Source of the DNA: Bdellovibrio sp. CG22_combo_CG10-13_8_21_14_all_39_27
Lineage (GTDB): Bacteria; Bdellovibrionota; Bacteriovoracia; Bacteriovoracales; Bacteriovoracaceae
Length of the DNA stretch: 46,756 nucleotides
Reading direction: 5' to 3'
NCBI GenBank assembly: GCA_002786715.1
Contig: PCTW01000032.1
Location: forward strand, 16,658-63,413
The notes beneath the pieces were generated by a model, which ran no database searches, was not told where the DNA came from, and saw nothing but the letters and a program-made list of their open reading frames with translations. A program made the position numbers and the translations under genes. This document shows, one piece after another, positions 24,770-33,095 of this stretch (its first letter is position 1; each line of letters begins with the position of its first letter).

Positions 24770-26883
24770 TCAAAAACTCCTATTTGACCAAGGGCAATCG
24801 ATTCATCATTACAGGGTGATGAATATAATAATTCTTTTTTAATTTGAGTAAAATAATGCAGACAGCGCTTTCTTAAGAGTTGATTTTGCCAAACTCCGCC
24901 ACTCGCACCAAAGCAATATTCCTTTCTTTGCTCTGCAATTCTTGCCACTAAGAATGCTAGTCCATCATGGGCCAGCCAGGCCCTTTCATTCGGACTAAAT
25001 CGTCCTTCAAATTCATAAATGATATATTTTGCTAAAGTCAAAGTTGGAAAATTACCTTGAAAATTAAACTGTTTCCAATCAATTGACTGGCTTGGTTCTA
25101 TCGCCAGTTGTTCTAGTTCAATGGCCGCTTGAGCTTCATATGTAATTTCTTTTTCCTTAAAAAAGAGATGTGATGCTAAGGCATCAAACCATCTGCCTGC
25201 TGAAGTTGTCATCAATGATGACTGATCGATATAAGGCTTCAGAGTTCCTTCATAGGTTCCGCATTGTGTTTTAAGTGCCGCCAAAGCAAAGGCCGGAAAC
25301 TTGATCATTTGTTCGCCCGCAAAGTAGGGCATGGGTTCGAAAGAGAAAAGACGTTTCCACTGGCCTTGTGGAGATCTCTCAAGTAATTCACCACCCCAAT
25401 GGTGGCCATCTTCTCCGTAACCAGTGCCATCAAAGGTAAAGACGAATTCTGTCTTCAGTTCTTGATATGCACTTTCGGCATGGGCGTGATGGTGAAAAAT
25501 GAGTGTGGCGTCTTGTGAGTGAATCAACTGTTTAGTTAAAGATTGCGGGTGAGCATCTATTAAATCTATATAATTTTTAATATTGAGTAATTGAAGCATA
25601 TCCTCCACTTCTTTTTTAATTCTCTCACCATTTTTTGGATGCAAGAGCTCTCCTAAATAGGGCAATTGAACTCTTTGAGTGGGCGTTTGGATCAGAGGTG
25701 ATACTTTCATATCTGAGCCCCAGGCAACAAGATTGCTTTTTAATGAACTCTTTGCTTGATGAGGAGAAATTTTCGGGGCCAATCCTCGTCCTCTTCGAAT
25801 GATTTGATTCTCAATTACGATGGAATCATCAACACAGTGTTGAATGACTCGATTATGATCGAGGATGAAATCGATTTGATTGAGCCAATCAGCAGGAAGT
25901 TCATCTTTATCTTTAACCAGTGGATAGTTCTTTGGGTTACCTGAAGTCGCAATAAGAAATTTTAAATCTCCAAATAGCAAAAAATGAAGTGGAGTTGGTG
26001 GTAACATGACGGCCAATGTCTTTAGCTTTGGTGCTAATAGCTTTTGAAATTTGGTTTTAATTTTATTGGTAATAACGAGAGGAGCAGAGCTGGCTTTGAG
26101 CTGTGCTTGAAGGACTTGATCAACTTGATGACAATCTTTCAGCATAACGGCCAATGCTTTTTCTGGTCGTGATTTTAAAAGACGAATTTTTTGAATGACC
26201 AATTCGGATTCAGCATTTCCTACTAAGTGATAACCGGTTAGACCTTTCACTAAACCGATCTTATTATCAGCAATCATTAATGCTGCTTGATTAATGGGCA
26301 TCGATAACTGAGGCCCACAATTCTTACAACAAAGAGTTTGTGAGTGGAATCTCCTCGAGTTAGGATTTTGATAGTCCTCCAGACATTCATGGCACATTGG
26401 GAATTGTTTCATCGAAGTCTGATTTCGATCATAAGGAAGCTTTTCAACAATGGACCATCTCGGCCCGCAATCGGTGCAGCTTATAAAGGGATATTGGTAC
26501 AAGCGATGATTGGGATTATGGAAATCGTCCCAGCATGAAGAACATGTCGCAAGATCTGGTGGAAGGGAATAGTTGTTTGATTCAGCACCATCGACAGAGG
26601 CGCCAATCATGAGCTTTTGATGATATTTTAGTTCAGCTTTTTGTATGGTTATTTTTTCAATTTTAATCGGATTCAATTGTGCTGATTGAATCTCAGCAAT
26701 GAAGCGTTTTAAGTATTCAGAATGACCTTCTAAGTCAAGATGTACGCCTTTCGCATTGTTAAAGATGTTGCCGGTCAGAGAATAGCTATTGGCGATGCGA
26801 TAAATTGTTGGTCTGAAGCCTACTCCTTGTACGCAACTAAAACAGTCAATTAATAGGCGTTCAATTTTTACATCAGCATTCAT
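24757..26883 (-). CDS. hypF: Carbamoyltransferase HypF
   Basis: About 708 residues from ATG 26883. Domains in order: acylphosphatase (CVQGVGFRPTIYRIA, 15-90), two zinc-finger motifs (CSSCWDDF..CTDCGPRW and CHECLEDY..CKNCGPQL), a YrdC-like domain (VKGLTGYHLVGNA, RPEKALAVMLKD) and a Kae1/carbamoyltransferase-like C-terminus (FHHHAHAES, FDGTGYGEDGHHWGGE, GASGGVWQN). HypF makes thiocarbamate on HypE from carbamoyl phosphate and ATP. The frame is open to 27030, but that extension overlaps hoxF and looks unlike the family; ATGs at 26895, 26892 and 26883 are the realistic starts. It lacks a clear Shine-Dalgarno. First gene of the leftward hyp operon. Confidence 0.93.
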   Translation of the reverse strand: MNADVKIERLLIDCFSCVQGVGFRPTIYRIANSYSLTGNIFNNAKGVHLDLEGHSEYLKRFIAEIQSAQLNPIKIEKITIQKAELKYHQKLMIGASVDGAESNNYSLPPDLATCSSCWDDFHNPNHRLYQYPFISCTDCGPRWSIVEKLPYDRNQTSMKQFPMCHECLEDYQNPNSRRFHSQTLCCKNCGPQLSMPINQAALMIADNKIGLVKGLTGYHLVGNAESELVIQKIRLLKSRPEKALAVMLKDCHQVDQVLQAQLKASSAPLVITNKIKTKFQKLLAPKLKTLAVMLPPTPLHFLLFGDLKFLIATSGNPKNYPLVKDKDELPADWLNQIDFILDHNRVIQHCVDDSIVIENQIIRRGRGLAPKISPHQAKSSLKSNLVAWGSDMKVSPLIQTPTQRVQLPYLGELLHPKNGERIKKEVEDMLQLLNIKNYIDLIDAHPQSLTKQLIHSQDATLIFHHHAHAESAYQELKTEFVFTFDGTGYGEDGHHWGGELLERSPQGQWKRLFSFEPMPYFAGEQMIKFPAFALAALKTQCGTYEGTLKPYIDQSSLMTTSAGRWFDALASHLFFKEKEITYEAQAAIELEQLAIEPSQSIDWKQFNFQGNFPTLTLAKYIIYEFEGRFSPNERAWLAHDGLAFLVARIAEQRKEYCFGASGGVWQNQLLRKRCLHYFTQIKKELLYSSPCNDESIALGQIGVFECMS

Positions 26884-26939
26884 TACTGGCATCATAGAAG
26901 GTATTTTGAGACTTAGTAAAGCTTGCAAGGACGCATGAT
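26884..26939. promoter_or_regulatory. Compact divergent control region between hypF and hoxF
   Basis: Only 56 bp separate the likely hypF start from the hoxF start. I see AAGGA eight bases before the hoxF TTG as its ribosome site, but no convincing -35/-10 pair and no sigma54 GG-N10-GC element in the gap. The promoters must lie partly within the opposing coding regions, so both directions are probably regulated together. Confidence 0.4.
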
Positions 26940-28682
26940 TTGAACAAAAAAAGTGTTTCCAAAATTGTACGGCATCTGCCGCGTGATCCCACTCGATTGC
27001 TCGATTATTTATGGGCGATACAAAGAGCAAAAGGTTTTATTTCACCTCTTGATATTTTTGAATTGGCCAAGCTTTTAAAGATTGATGAATCACGTATCAA
27101 AGAAGTTATTACTTTTTATCATTTCTTTTTTGATAAACCACATGGTGAGTTTTCCATTTTTTTGGATCAATCAATCATTGCCAAACATGCAGGCATCGAT
27201 TTAATTGAAAAAGTCTTTGAAGAGGCGCTTGGAGTAAAGTCTGGTCAAATGACAGATGATTGGCAATTCGGATTGTATAAAACTTCTTGTATTGGAATGA
27301 GCGATCAAGCTCCAGCAGCTTTAATTAACATGATTCCTTTTGTTAATCTCACAACAGATAAAGTTTTAACTTTGATTACTTGTCTAAAACGTGGTGATGA
27401 GCTTTTAAAACTCCAAAAAGATCTTGATTGTGTTCCCCAAAATACTGTCCATCAATCATTAGTTACTCAAGATCAATGGGACCAAGATATTACTTCTCTG
27501 CATACGCAAATACTTAATCCTCAAGATATTATTCAAGAAATAATTTCCTCCGGTTTAAGAGGTCGGGGTGGTGCAGGATTTCCGACTGGAAAAAAATGGC
27601 AATTATGTCGTCAATATCCAGGACCTCGAGTCGTTGTCTGTAATGCTGATGAAGGTGAGCCAGGAACGTTTAAAGATCGTTATCTCTTAACTGAGCATGC
27701 GACAAAATTATTTTATGGAATGGCGATTGCGGCCAAGGCCATTGAGTCTCAAGAAGCTTACCTCTATCTCAGGGCCGAATACACTTATCTGCTGGATCAT
27801 TTACATTTTGTTTTGACAAAACTTCAGAGAGATCCTCTCATTCGTCAAATTAAGTGGCGTATACAGTTAGGGGCAGGAGCTTACGTTGTCGGAGAAGAGA
27901 GTGCCCTGCTCGAGTCATTAGAAGGCAAACGTGGAGAACCAAGATTGCGTCCCCCTTTTCCAGTTGAGAAAGGATATTTGGGAAAACCCACAATCGTCAA
28001 TAATGTAGAAACTTTTGTCCTTGTCTCCAAAGTTTTGGAAAAAGGCTTTGAGTCATTTCGAAAATGGGGGACCGATCAATCAGCAGGAGTACGTTGGTTA
28101 TCCATATCTGGCGATGTATCCAAACCTGGACTATATGAAGTTCCATGGGGAATTCGTTTGCGAGAGGTCCTAGAACTTTGTGGGGCCCAAAGCCCATTGA
28201 TGATTCAAGTCGGTGGTCCCTCTGGTGAATGTATAAATGCAACTATTCTTAGCGAGCTTGAGCGAAAGTTATCATTTGAAGATCTGCCAACAGGAGGATC
28301 TTTTATGGTTTTTTCTAAAGAGCGCGATATTTTCACCATTCTCCAAAACTTTATGCAGTTTTTTGTCGATGAATCTTGTGGAAACTGTACTCCTTGTCGA
28401 GCAGGTAATGTTGTCTTGAACAATCAATTAAAAAAGGTCGTTGACGGTCATGGTCGCCCTCAAGATTTGATGAGCTTAACTCAATGGTCTCATGTCGTTA
28501 TGAAAACTTCGCGCTGTGGCTTAGGTATGAGCTCTCCACGAGTCATAACCACTTCAATGAAGGCCTTTCCCGAAATATATCAACACAAAATTGACTCATC
28601 TAAGAGCTCACTCATTTTTGATTTTGATGAGCAAAAGGCCACTTCTGATTACGATAAGATATTTGGAGAGAATCATGAGTAA
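26940..28682 (+). CDS. hoxF: NAD-reducing hydrogenase diaphorase subunit HoxF
   Basis: A 580-residue fusion of a NuoE-like N-terminal domain (1-170) and a NuoF-like domain. The FMN/NADH sites are GLRGRGGAGFPTGKKWQLC and VVVCNADEGEPGTFKDRYLL; the [4Fe-4S] ligands are ESCGNCTPCRAGN and SRCGLGMSSP. The N-terminal domain reads FYHFFFDKPHGEFSIFLDQSIIAK and TSCIGMSDQAPA, following the Cupriavidus necator soluble hydrogenase layout; only one of the four usual [2Fe-2S] cysteines remains. The start is TTG with AAGGA at eight bases; no in-frame ATG fits. HoxF passes electrons between NADH and the HoxU clusters. Its last eight bases overlap hoxU (ATGAGTAA). Confidence 0.93.
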   Translation: MNKKSVSKIVRHLPRDPTRLLDYLWAIQRAKGFISPLDIFELAKLLKIDESRIKEVITFYHFFFDKPHGEFSIFLDQSIIAKHAGIDLIEKVFEEALGVKSGQMTDDWQFGLYKTSCIGMSDQAPAALINMIPFVNLTTDKVLTLITCLKRGDELLKLQKDLDCVPQNTVHQSLVTQDQWDQDITSLHTQILNPQDIIQEIISSGLRGRGGAGFPTGKKWQLCRQYPGPRVVVCNADEGEPGTFKDRYLLTEHATKLFYGMAIAAKAIESQEAYLYLRAEYTYLLDHLHFVLTKLQRDPLIRQIKWRIQLGAGAYVVGEESALLESLEGKRGEPRLRPPFPVEKGYLGKPTIVNNVETFVLVSKVLEKGFESFRKWGTDQSAGVRWLSISGDVSKPGLYEVPWGIRLREVLELCGAQSPLMIQVGGPSGECINATILSELERKLSFEDLPTGGSFMVFSKERDIFTILQNFMQFFVDESCGNCTPCRAGNVVLNNQLKKVVDGHGRPQDLMSLTQWSHVVMKTSRCGLGMSSPRVITTSMKAFPEIYQHKIDSSKSSLIFDFDEQKATSDYDKIFGENHE

Positions 28683-29364
28683 TGTTTTTTTTCAATGTGA
28701 TGGCAAATCAATGCAAGCGCCGGCGAATACTACTGTCGTAGAAGCACTAAAACTTAATGGAGAAATTGTTCCTACGTTATGTTGGTCTCCAGGAATTGAA
28801 CCTTGCCTTGGTACTTGTCGTGTTTGTACTATAAAAATTAATGGCAAAGAAGCTGCGGCATGCACCCAAACAATTTCTGAAAATATGATCATTGAAAGCG
28901 CAACAGATGAAATAAGGGATTTGCAAAAAGCAATTGTGGAGTTGCTCTTTGTAGAAGGAAATCATTATTGTGCTAGTTGTGAGAAGTCTGGAGACTGCGA
29001 GCTTCAAGGTCTTGCCTATCAGATGGGAATGACTCACTCTCGTTTTCCCTATCAATTTACTCCTTATGAACTCGATTATACTGGAGTGCATTTATTGCTT
29101 GAAAGGAATCGCTGCATCCATTGCAAACGTTGCACAGATTTATTTGTTGATGATAAGCAAAGAAAGGTCTTTTCGTTTGAGGGAAAAGGTTCAGATACTC
29201 TAGTCCAGATGAATCATAAGTACGAAAGCGAACTTTCTGATCATAAAAGGAAAGAGGTTGTTGATTTATGCCCAGTGGGGGCCATCATTTTTAAAGGTAA
29301 GGGTTTTGATCGTCCAATTGGTACAAGAAAATTTGATCATTGGGGAGATAAGATAGATGTCTAA
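28675..29364 (+). CDS. hoxU: NAD-reducing hydrogenase Fe-S subunit HoxU
   Basis: A 229-residue subunit from ATG 28675. The N-terminal [2Fe-2S] ligands are Cys36, Cys48, Cys51 and Cys63 (PTLCWSPG, GTCRVCTIK, AACTQT). Next is a His/Cys [4Fe-4S] motif, NHYCASCEKSGDCELQ, and one further [4Fe-4S] site, RCIHCKRCTD with DLCPVGAI. It wires HoxF to HoxY. The upstream in-frame sequence to 28591 lies inside hoxF and is not used. It overlaps hoxF and hoxY by eight bases each. Confidence 0.95.
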   Translation: MSNVFFQCDGKSMQAPANTTVVEALKLNGEIVPTLCWSPGIEPCLGTCRVCTIKINGKEAAACTQTISENMIIESATDEIRDLQKAIVELLFVEGNHYCASCEKSGDCELQGLAYQMGMTHSRFPYQFTPYELDYTGVHLLLERNRCIHCKRCTDLFVDDKQRKVFSFEGKGSDTLVQMNHKYESELSDHKRKEVVDLCPVGAIIFKGKGFDRPIGTRKFDHWGDKIDV

Positions 29365-29899
29365 AAAGAAGGTTGCTACTGTCTCGCTTGCTGGTTGTTT
29401 TGGATGTCATATGTCGTTTTTAGATATGGATTTAGAATTACTAGATTTGATTGATCTCATTCAATTTGATCGTTCTCCTCTAACAGACATAAAAACATTT
29501 AAGCACCGAGTTGATATAGGTCTCATCGAAGGAGGTGTTTGCAATGATCATAACCTTCATGTGCTTCGTGATTTTAGACAGCATTGCGATGTTCTCATTT
29601 CTTTGGGAGAATGTGCTATCATGGGTGGTTTACCTGCCATGAGAAACGATATTCCTCTTAGTGAATGTTTAAATGAAGCCTATCTCGGTGTGCCCACAGC
29701 AATAAAAAATTCAACCATCATTCCTCATCATGAGGATTTACCAAAGATTCTTGATCGTGTTTATCCCTGTCATGAACTGGTCAAAATTGATTATTTTTTA
29801 ACAGGTTGTCCTCCTTCAGGGGAGGTTATTGCTCTTGCCCTCAAAAGTTTACTTAGGGGGGATTTAACTATTCCGCGGGAGCTGATTAAATATGACTAA
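29357..29899 (+). CDS. hoxY: [NiFe] hydrogenase small subunit HoxY
   Basis: A 180-residue small subunit. The proximal [4Fe-4S] ligands are Cys14 and Cys17 (SLAGCFGCHMSFLD), the cysteine in SLGECAIMGG and the cysteine in LTGCPPSGE. It has no Tat signal, so the enzyme is cytoplasmic, and it lacks the medial and distal cluster cysteines of uptake enzymes, as expected in the NAD-linked group 3d. It overlaps hoxU (ATGTCTAA) and hoxH (ATGACTAA) by eight bases each. Confidence 0.95.
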   Translation: MSKKKVATVSLAGCFGCHMSFLDMDLELLDLIDLIQFDRSPLTDIKTFKHRVDIGLIEGGVCNDHNLHVLRDFRQHCDVLISLGECAIMGGLPAMRNDIPLSECLNEAYLGVPTAIKNSTIIPHHEDLPKILDRVYPCHELVKIDYFLTGCPPSGEVIALALKSLLRGDLTIPRELIKYD

Positions 29900-31343
29900 A
29901 ACTCGAAAAATTATCATTGATCCAGTGACACGAGTGGAAGGTCATGGACGAGTAACTCTTCACATGAATGGACAGAATGAAATTGAAGAAGCTCGTCTTC
30001 ACATTGTCGAATTTCGTGGCTTTGAGCGATTTGTTCAAGGTCGACCTTATTGGGAAGCCCCTGTTTTGGTTCAAAGGCTCTGCGGTATTTGCCCCGTTTC
30101 ACATCATCTTTGTGCTGCAAAGGCGATAGATGAAATTGTAGGTATGAATGATGAAACTCTTCCTGAAACAGCAAGGCAAATGCGAAGGCTAATGCATTTT
30201 GGACAGGTCCTTCAATCCCATGCTCTCCATTACTTCTATCTGGCTGCGCCAGATCTCTTGCTCGGAGTTGAGTCAGACCCCTTAAATCGAAATGTGGTAG
30301 GACTGGCGAGCCACGAACCAGAAATAGCGAAGAGGGGAATCCTCATTCGAAAATTTGGGCAAGAAATTATCAAGGCAACTGCTGGGAAAAAAATTCATGG
30401 CATTTCTGCAGTGCCAGGAGGAATTCACAAGAATTTAAGTCTTGAAGAGAAAGAGACCTTTTTGAAGGGTGAAGCGATGCCTTCTGTTTCAACAGTCGTT
30501 TCTTGGTTGCAAGAAATGATCTCTCATTACAAAAGTTATGCTTCTCGAAATAAAACTTGGATTGATCAGTTTGCTACTGCCCAAGGTTTGAGCACTTCAT
30601 TGATTGGCCAAGACGGAGCACTCGAGCTTTATCATGGTCGTTTGCGCTCTCTCGATTCCGCAGGCAAACCAGTTCTCGATGATGTTGATTATCACGATTA
30701 TGTAGATTTTTATGCAGAAGAAGTCAAAGAATGGAGTTACATGAAATTCCCATTCTTAAAATCTCATGGAGCAATAAAAGGCGCGATGAAAGTTGGACCA
30801 CTCGCGAGATTGATGAATTGTGATTATATTCCAACTCCTCTGGCGCAAAAAGCTCTTGAAGAATATCGCAGCATCAATGGACGTTTTTCAACAGTGTTAC
30901 TCCATTATCATTGGGCCCGCTTGATAGAAATGCTTCATTGTGCAGAAATGATTGAAAAACTTTTACATGATCCCATACTTCAGGGAAATGATTTAATTAA
31001 GACCTCTCATCATCATCAAAGAGGGATAGGTTTTTTAGAAGCTCCTCGTGGTACTCTCATTCATCATTATGAAGTTGCTGAAACGGGAGAGATTAGAAAA
31101 TGTAATCTTATCGTCTCAACAACTCATAATAATCAAGCGATGAATAATAGTGTTTCAGAAGTGGCCAAATCTTTGATGAATGGACATGAAAAAATATCAG
31201 AAGGTATGCTTAATCAAATCGAAGTGGCCATTAGGGCCTATGACCCGTGTTTAAGTTGTGCCACTCATGCCGTCGGTAAGATGCCGCTTAAGATAGAGAT
31301 CTTTCGTGGAGAGGAATTGGTGGATTGCTTTGTTAGAGACTAA
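29892..31343 (+). CDS. hoxH: [NiFe] hydrogenase large subunit HoxH
   Basis: A 483-residue catalytic subunit. The N-terminal nickel-iron ligands are Cys64 and Cys67 in QRLCGICPVSHH, the C-terminal ones Cys453 and Cys456 in DPCLSCATH. The last 24 residues after His459 (AVGKMPLKIEIF..) form the extension removed by HoxW after nickel insertion. TRVEGHGR at 13-20 is also diagnostic. The enzyme reversibly couples H2 and NAD(H). It overlaps hoxY by eight bases, and the protease gene begins inside its 3' end. Confidence 0.96.
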   Translation: MTKTRKIIIDPVTRVEGHGRVTLHMNGQNEIEEARLHIVEFRGFERFVQGRPYWEAPVLVQRLCGICPVSHHLCAAKAIDEIVGMNDETLPETARQMRRLMHFGQVLQSHALHYFYLAAPDLLLGVESDPLNRNVVGLASHEPEIAKRGILIRKFGQEIIKATAGKKIHGISAVPGGIHKNLSLEEKETFLKGEAMPSVSTVVSWLQEMISHYKSYASRNKTWIDQFATAQGLSTSLIGQDGALELYHGRLRSLDSAGKPVLDDVDYHDYVDFYAEEVKEWSYMKFPFLKSHGAIKGAMKVGPLARLMNCDYIPTPLAQKALEEYRSINGRFSTVLLHYHWARLIEMLHCAEMIEKLLHDPILQGNDLIKTSHHHQRGIGFLEAPRGTLIHHYEVAETGEIRKCNLIVSTTHNNQAMNNSVSEVAKSLMNGHEKISEGMLNQIEVAIRAYDPCLSCATHAVGKMPLKIEIFRGEELVDCFVRD

Positions 31344-31779
31344 ACCGCTTCTCATTATCGGTATCGGTAATCCTTCAAGAGGGGATGATGCCATTGGCCC
31401 TCTCCTGATTGAATGGTTAGAGCAGGCAACAAATTTTGATTGTCGCTGGAATTATCAACTTCAAATTGAAGATGCGGAAGAAATAGCTGGATACGATTCT
31501 GTTCTTTTGATAGATGCTCATGTAAATCAAGATCGCTTGCTAGAAATAAACGAAGTATTGCCGATAGAAGATTCGTCATTTTCAACTCATTCCCTTTCTC
31601 CTGCCACAGTGACAGCACTTAATCGAAAATATTTCTCTCATCATCCTAAGGTGCAACTTTTATCTTTAAAAGGGGTAAGTTTTGAATTGGGCTCTAGTCC
31701 TTCTCTACAAGCTGATCTTGCTATGAATGAAGCTAAAGTTTTTTTGACTCAATTTCTTTGCGAGTATGATAAAGCTTAA
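31330..31779 (+). CDS. hoxW: Hydrogenase maturation endopeptidase HoxW
   Basis: About 149 residues. It has the family start LLIIGIGNPSRGDDAIGPLL, whose Asp coordinates the nickel of the substrate, LLIDAHV (second acidic ligand) and THSLSP (His ligand). It clips the HoxH C-terminus after nickel is loaded. No ATG fits: GTG 31306 and TTG 31330 are both in frame inside hoxH; I chose TTG 31330, which has GGAGAGG upstream, though widely spaced. Either way it overlaps hoxH. Its 3' end overlaps the convergent DUF1275 gene by 47 bases. Confidence 0.88.
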   Translation: MLETKPLLIIGIGNPSRGDDAIGPLLIEWLEQATNFDCRWNYQLQIEDAEEIAGYDSVLLIDAHVNQDRLLEINEVLPIEDSSFSTHSLSPATVTALNRKYFSHHPKVQLLSLKGVSFELGSSPSLQADLAMNEAKVFLTQFLCEYDKA

Positions 31780-32464
31780 AAGCTATAATCAAACTAAGAA
31801 CCGCCGGTATGAAGAAGCTTAAATATTTAATCTGTTGAATGATGACGACTCCGATGAGTGAGCCAACTAAGAAGGAAACAATAATGCCAATTCTTAACCA
31901 ATTTGATTGATATTCAATGTCATGGCCTTGTCTATTTAAAATTTTAGCAATTCCAATTCCTAAATCAGTTGTGATGCCAGTTAAATGAGTTGTTCTGACG
32001 ACTGCGCCTGAAGCTGAAGTAAAAAGCGCATTTTGCATGCCACAGGTAAAACTTAATGCTGCTAATAAGATAAAATCGTGAAAGCTTTCGAAAGGCTCTC
32101 CGAAAATTCCCAAGCTACCGTTAACACCGAGAATTCCTAAAGTCGCAAAGACCAGAGACATAGAGATCATACTTATGATGTATATTGGAGCTTGTCCTTT
32201 TTCTCGTCTGACTTCAGTAAAGAAACCACTGACAGTTGAGCCGATCAAAAAGAAAACGGGAATAAAAAAGGCCGCAAGGGCATCGGTGTATTTAACTTCA
32301 TAAAGTGAAAACGCAAATCGACCAGCAAATCCTGTGACATGTGAAACAAATCTGTGAACGGCCAGGAAGCCCAGTATGTTAACGAAACCGCCTTGAAAGG
32401 CCAAGGCATACCAAACGATGCGGTTTCGAGGAGCATATATAGCGTCAGCGTTTTGATGAAACAT
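31733..32464 (-). CDS. YoaK/DUF1275 family integral membrane protein
   Basis: A 243-residue protein with about six membrane helices. WYALAFQGGFVNILGFLAVHRFVSHVTGFAGR is close to the DUF1275 signature (GxVDAxxxL..xxFVSxMTGN), and CGMQNALFTSASGAVVRTTHLTGITTDLG is the second conserved block. The function of the family is unknown. The gene is convergent with hoxW, with a 47-base overlap, so it is probably not part of the hydrogenase system; an antisense relation at the 3' end is possible. Confidence 0.85.
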   Translation of the reverse strand: MFHQNADAIYAPRNRIVWYALAFQGGFVNILGFLAVHRFVSHVTGFAGRFAFSLYEVKYTDALAAFFIPVFFLIGSTVSGFFTEVRREKGQAPIYIISMISMSLVFATLGILGVNGSLGIFGEPFESFHDFILLAALSFTCGMQNALFTSASGAVVRTTHLTGITTDLGIGIAKILNRQGHDIEYQSNWLRIGIIVSFLVGSLIGVVIIQQIKYLSFFIPAVLSLIIAFKLYHTRKEIESKKL

Positions 32465-32525
32465 ATAATTATCATAAGGTTGAGAGAGTCTTGGCGCAAA
32501 GCAATAATAGCATACTCTCTAGGCA

Positions 32526-32555
32526 TTGACAAAAATGGTATTAGACCATCATAAT
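32526..32555 (+). promoter_or_regulatory. Sigma70-type promoter for the RRM protein gene
   Basis: TTGACA (32526-32531), a perfect -35, is followed after 18 bp by CATAAT (32550-32555), five of six matches to the -10. Transcription would start near 32562, leaving an untranslated leader of about 128 nt before ATG 32690. A long leader is a feature of cold-inducible RNA-binding protein genes. Confidence 0.6.
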
Positions 32556-32689
32556 AAATACGAACTATTGATTTAAGGAATTCGCCAAAAAACTTTACCC
32601 ATGCCTCTTCATTATCTAATCCCCATATTTATTTTTCATGCATTCAAAAAACATTTCGTTTTGAGAATGGCAATTTTTAAGGAGCTTTC

Positions 32690-33055
32690 ATGAATTCGAA
32701 ACTGTACATCGGCAATCTCTCTTACCAAGTCAAAGATGAAGAACTCACTGACACTTTTTCTCAATACGGAAGTGTTAAGTCTGTTCGTATCGTCACTGAC
32801 CGCGAAACCGGAAGACCAAGAGGCTTCGCTTTCGTTGAAATGTCTAACGCTGACGAAGCTCAAGCGGCTATCGACGGACTTGATGGTAAAGAGGCCTTTG
32901 GAAGAGCACTCAAAATAAGTTTAGCTATGGAAAAGGAAAGAACTGGCGGCGGCGGTCGTGGTGGATTTGGCGGCGGTGGAAACCGTGGTGGCTTCGGTGG
33001 CGGTGGAAACCGTGGTGGCGGTTACGGCGGCGGTGGAAACCGTGGCGACTATTAA
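32690..33055 (+). CDS. Glycine-rich RRM RNA-binding protein
   Basis: A 121-residue protein: one RNA-recognition motif (residues 1-83) with RNP2 LYIGNL and RNP1 RGFAFVEM, then a tail of about 38 residues made of GGGGNRGG repeats. This is the cold-inducible bacterial/cyanobacterial Rbp type, which binds RNA and may act as an RNA chaperone. The Shine-Dalgarno AAGGAG sits six bases before ATG. It has its own promoter and long leader, and is followed by a clean terminator, so it is monocistronic and probably highly expressed; its codons are more GC-rich than the surroundings. Confidence 0.93.
   Translation: MNSKLYIGNLSYQVKDEELTDTFSQYGSVKSVRIVTDRETGRPRGFAFVEMSNADEAQAAIDGLDGKEAFGRALKISLAMEKERTGGGGRGGFGGGGNRGGFGGGGNRGGGYGGGGNRGDY
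32972..33045 (+). repeat. Three copies of a 17-bp repeat coding for the glycine-rich tail
   Basis: GGCGGTGGAAACCGTGG occurs exactly at 32972-32988, 32999-33015 and 33029-33045 (periods 27 and 30 bp). It encodes GGGNRG units of the RRM protein. The periodicity keeps the frame, so the tail could lengthen or shorten by slippage. Confidence 0.85.
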
Positions 33056-33068
33056 TTATTAAAATGAG

Positions 33069-33094
33069 AAGGCCCTCTTGCGAGGGCCTTTTTT
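33069..33094. terminator. Rho-independent terminator, probably bidirectional
   Basis: A perfect 9-bp stem, AAGGCCCTC (33069-33077) and GAGGGCCTT (33082-33090), with loop TTGC and a T run after it, 13 bases past the RRM gene stop. On the opposite strand the stem is followed by CATTTTAA, so it may also end the convergent serine protease transcript. It is the only clear intrinsic terminator in the window. Confidence 0.9.
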
Positions 33095-33095
33095 A

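Noticed and set aside
26884-26939. Sigma54 (-24/-12) promoter for the hydrogenase genes
   Set aside because: No GG-N10-GC arrangement is present in the gap on either strand.
26884-27030. Possible 49-residue N-terminal extension of HypF overlapping hoxF
   Set aside because: It does not resemble HypF, it is antisense to the hoxF N-terminus, and the acylphosphatase domain starts normally after 26883.
32972-33045. Possible CRISPR-like direct repeats
   Set aside because: The 17-bp units are in frame and encode the glycine-rich tail of the RRM protein; spacers are only 10-13 bp.
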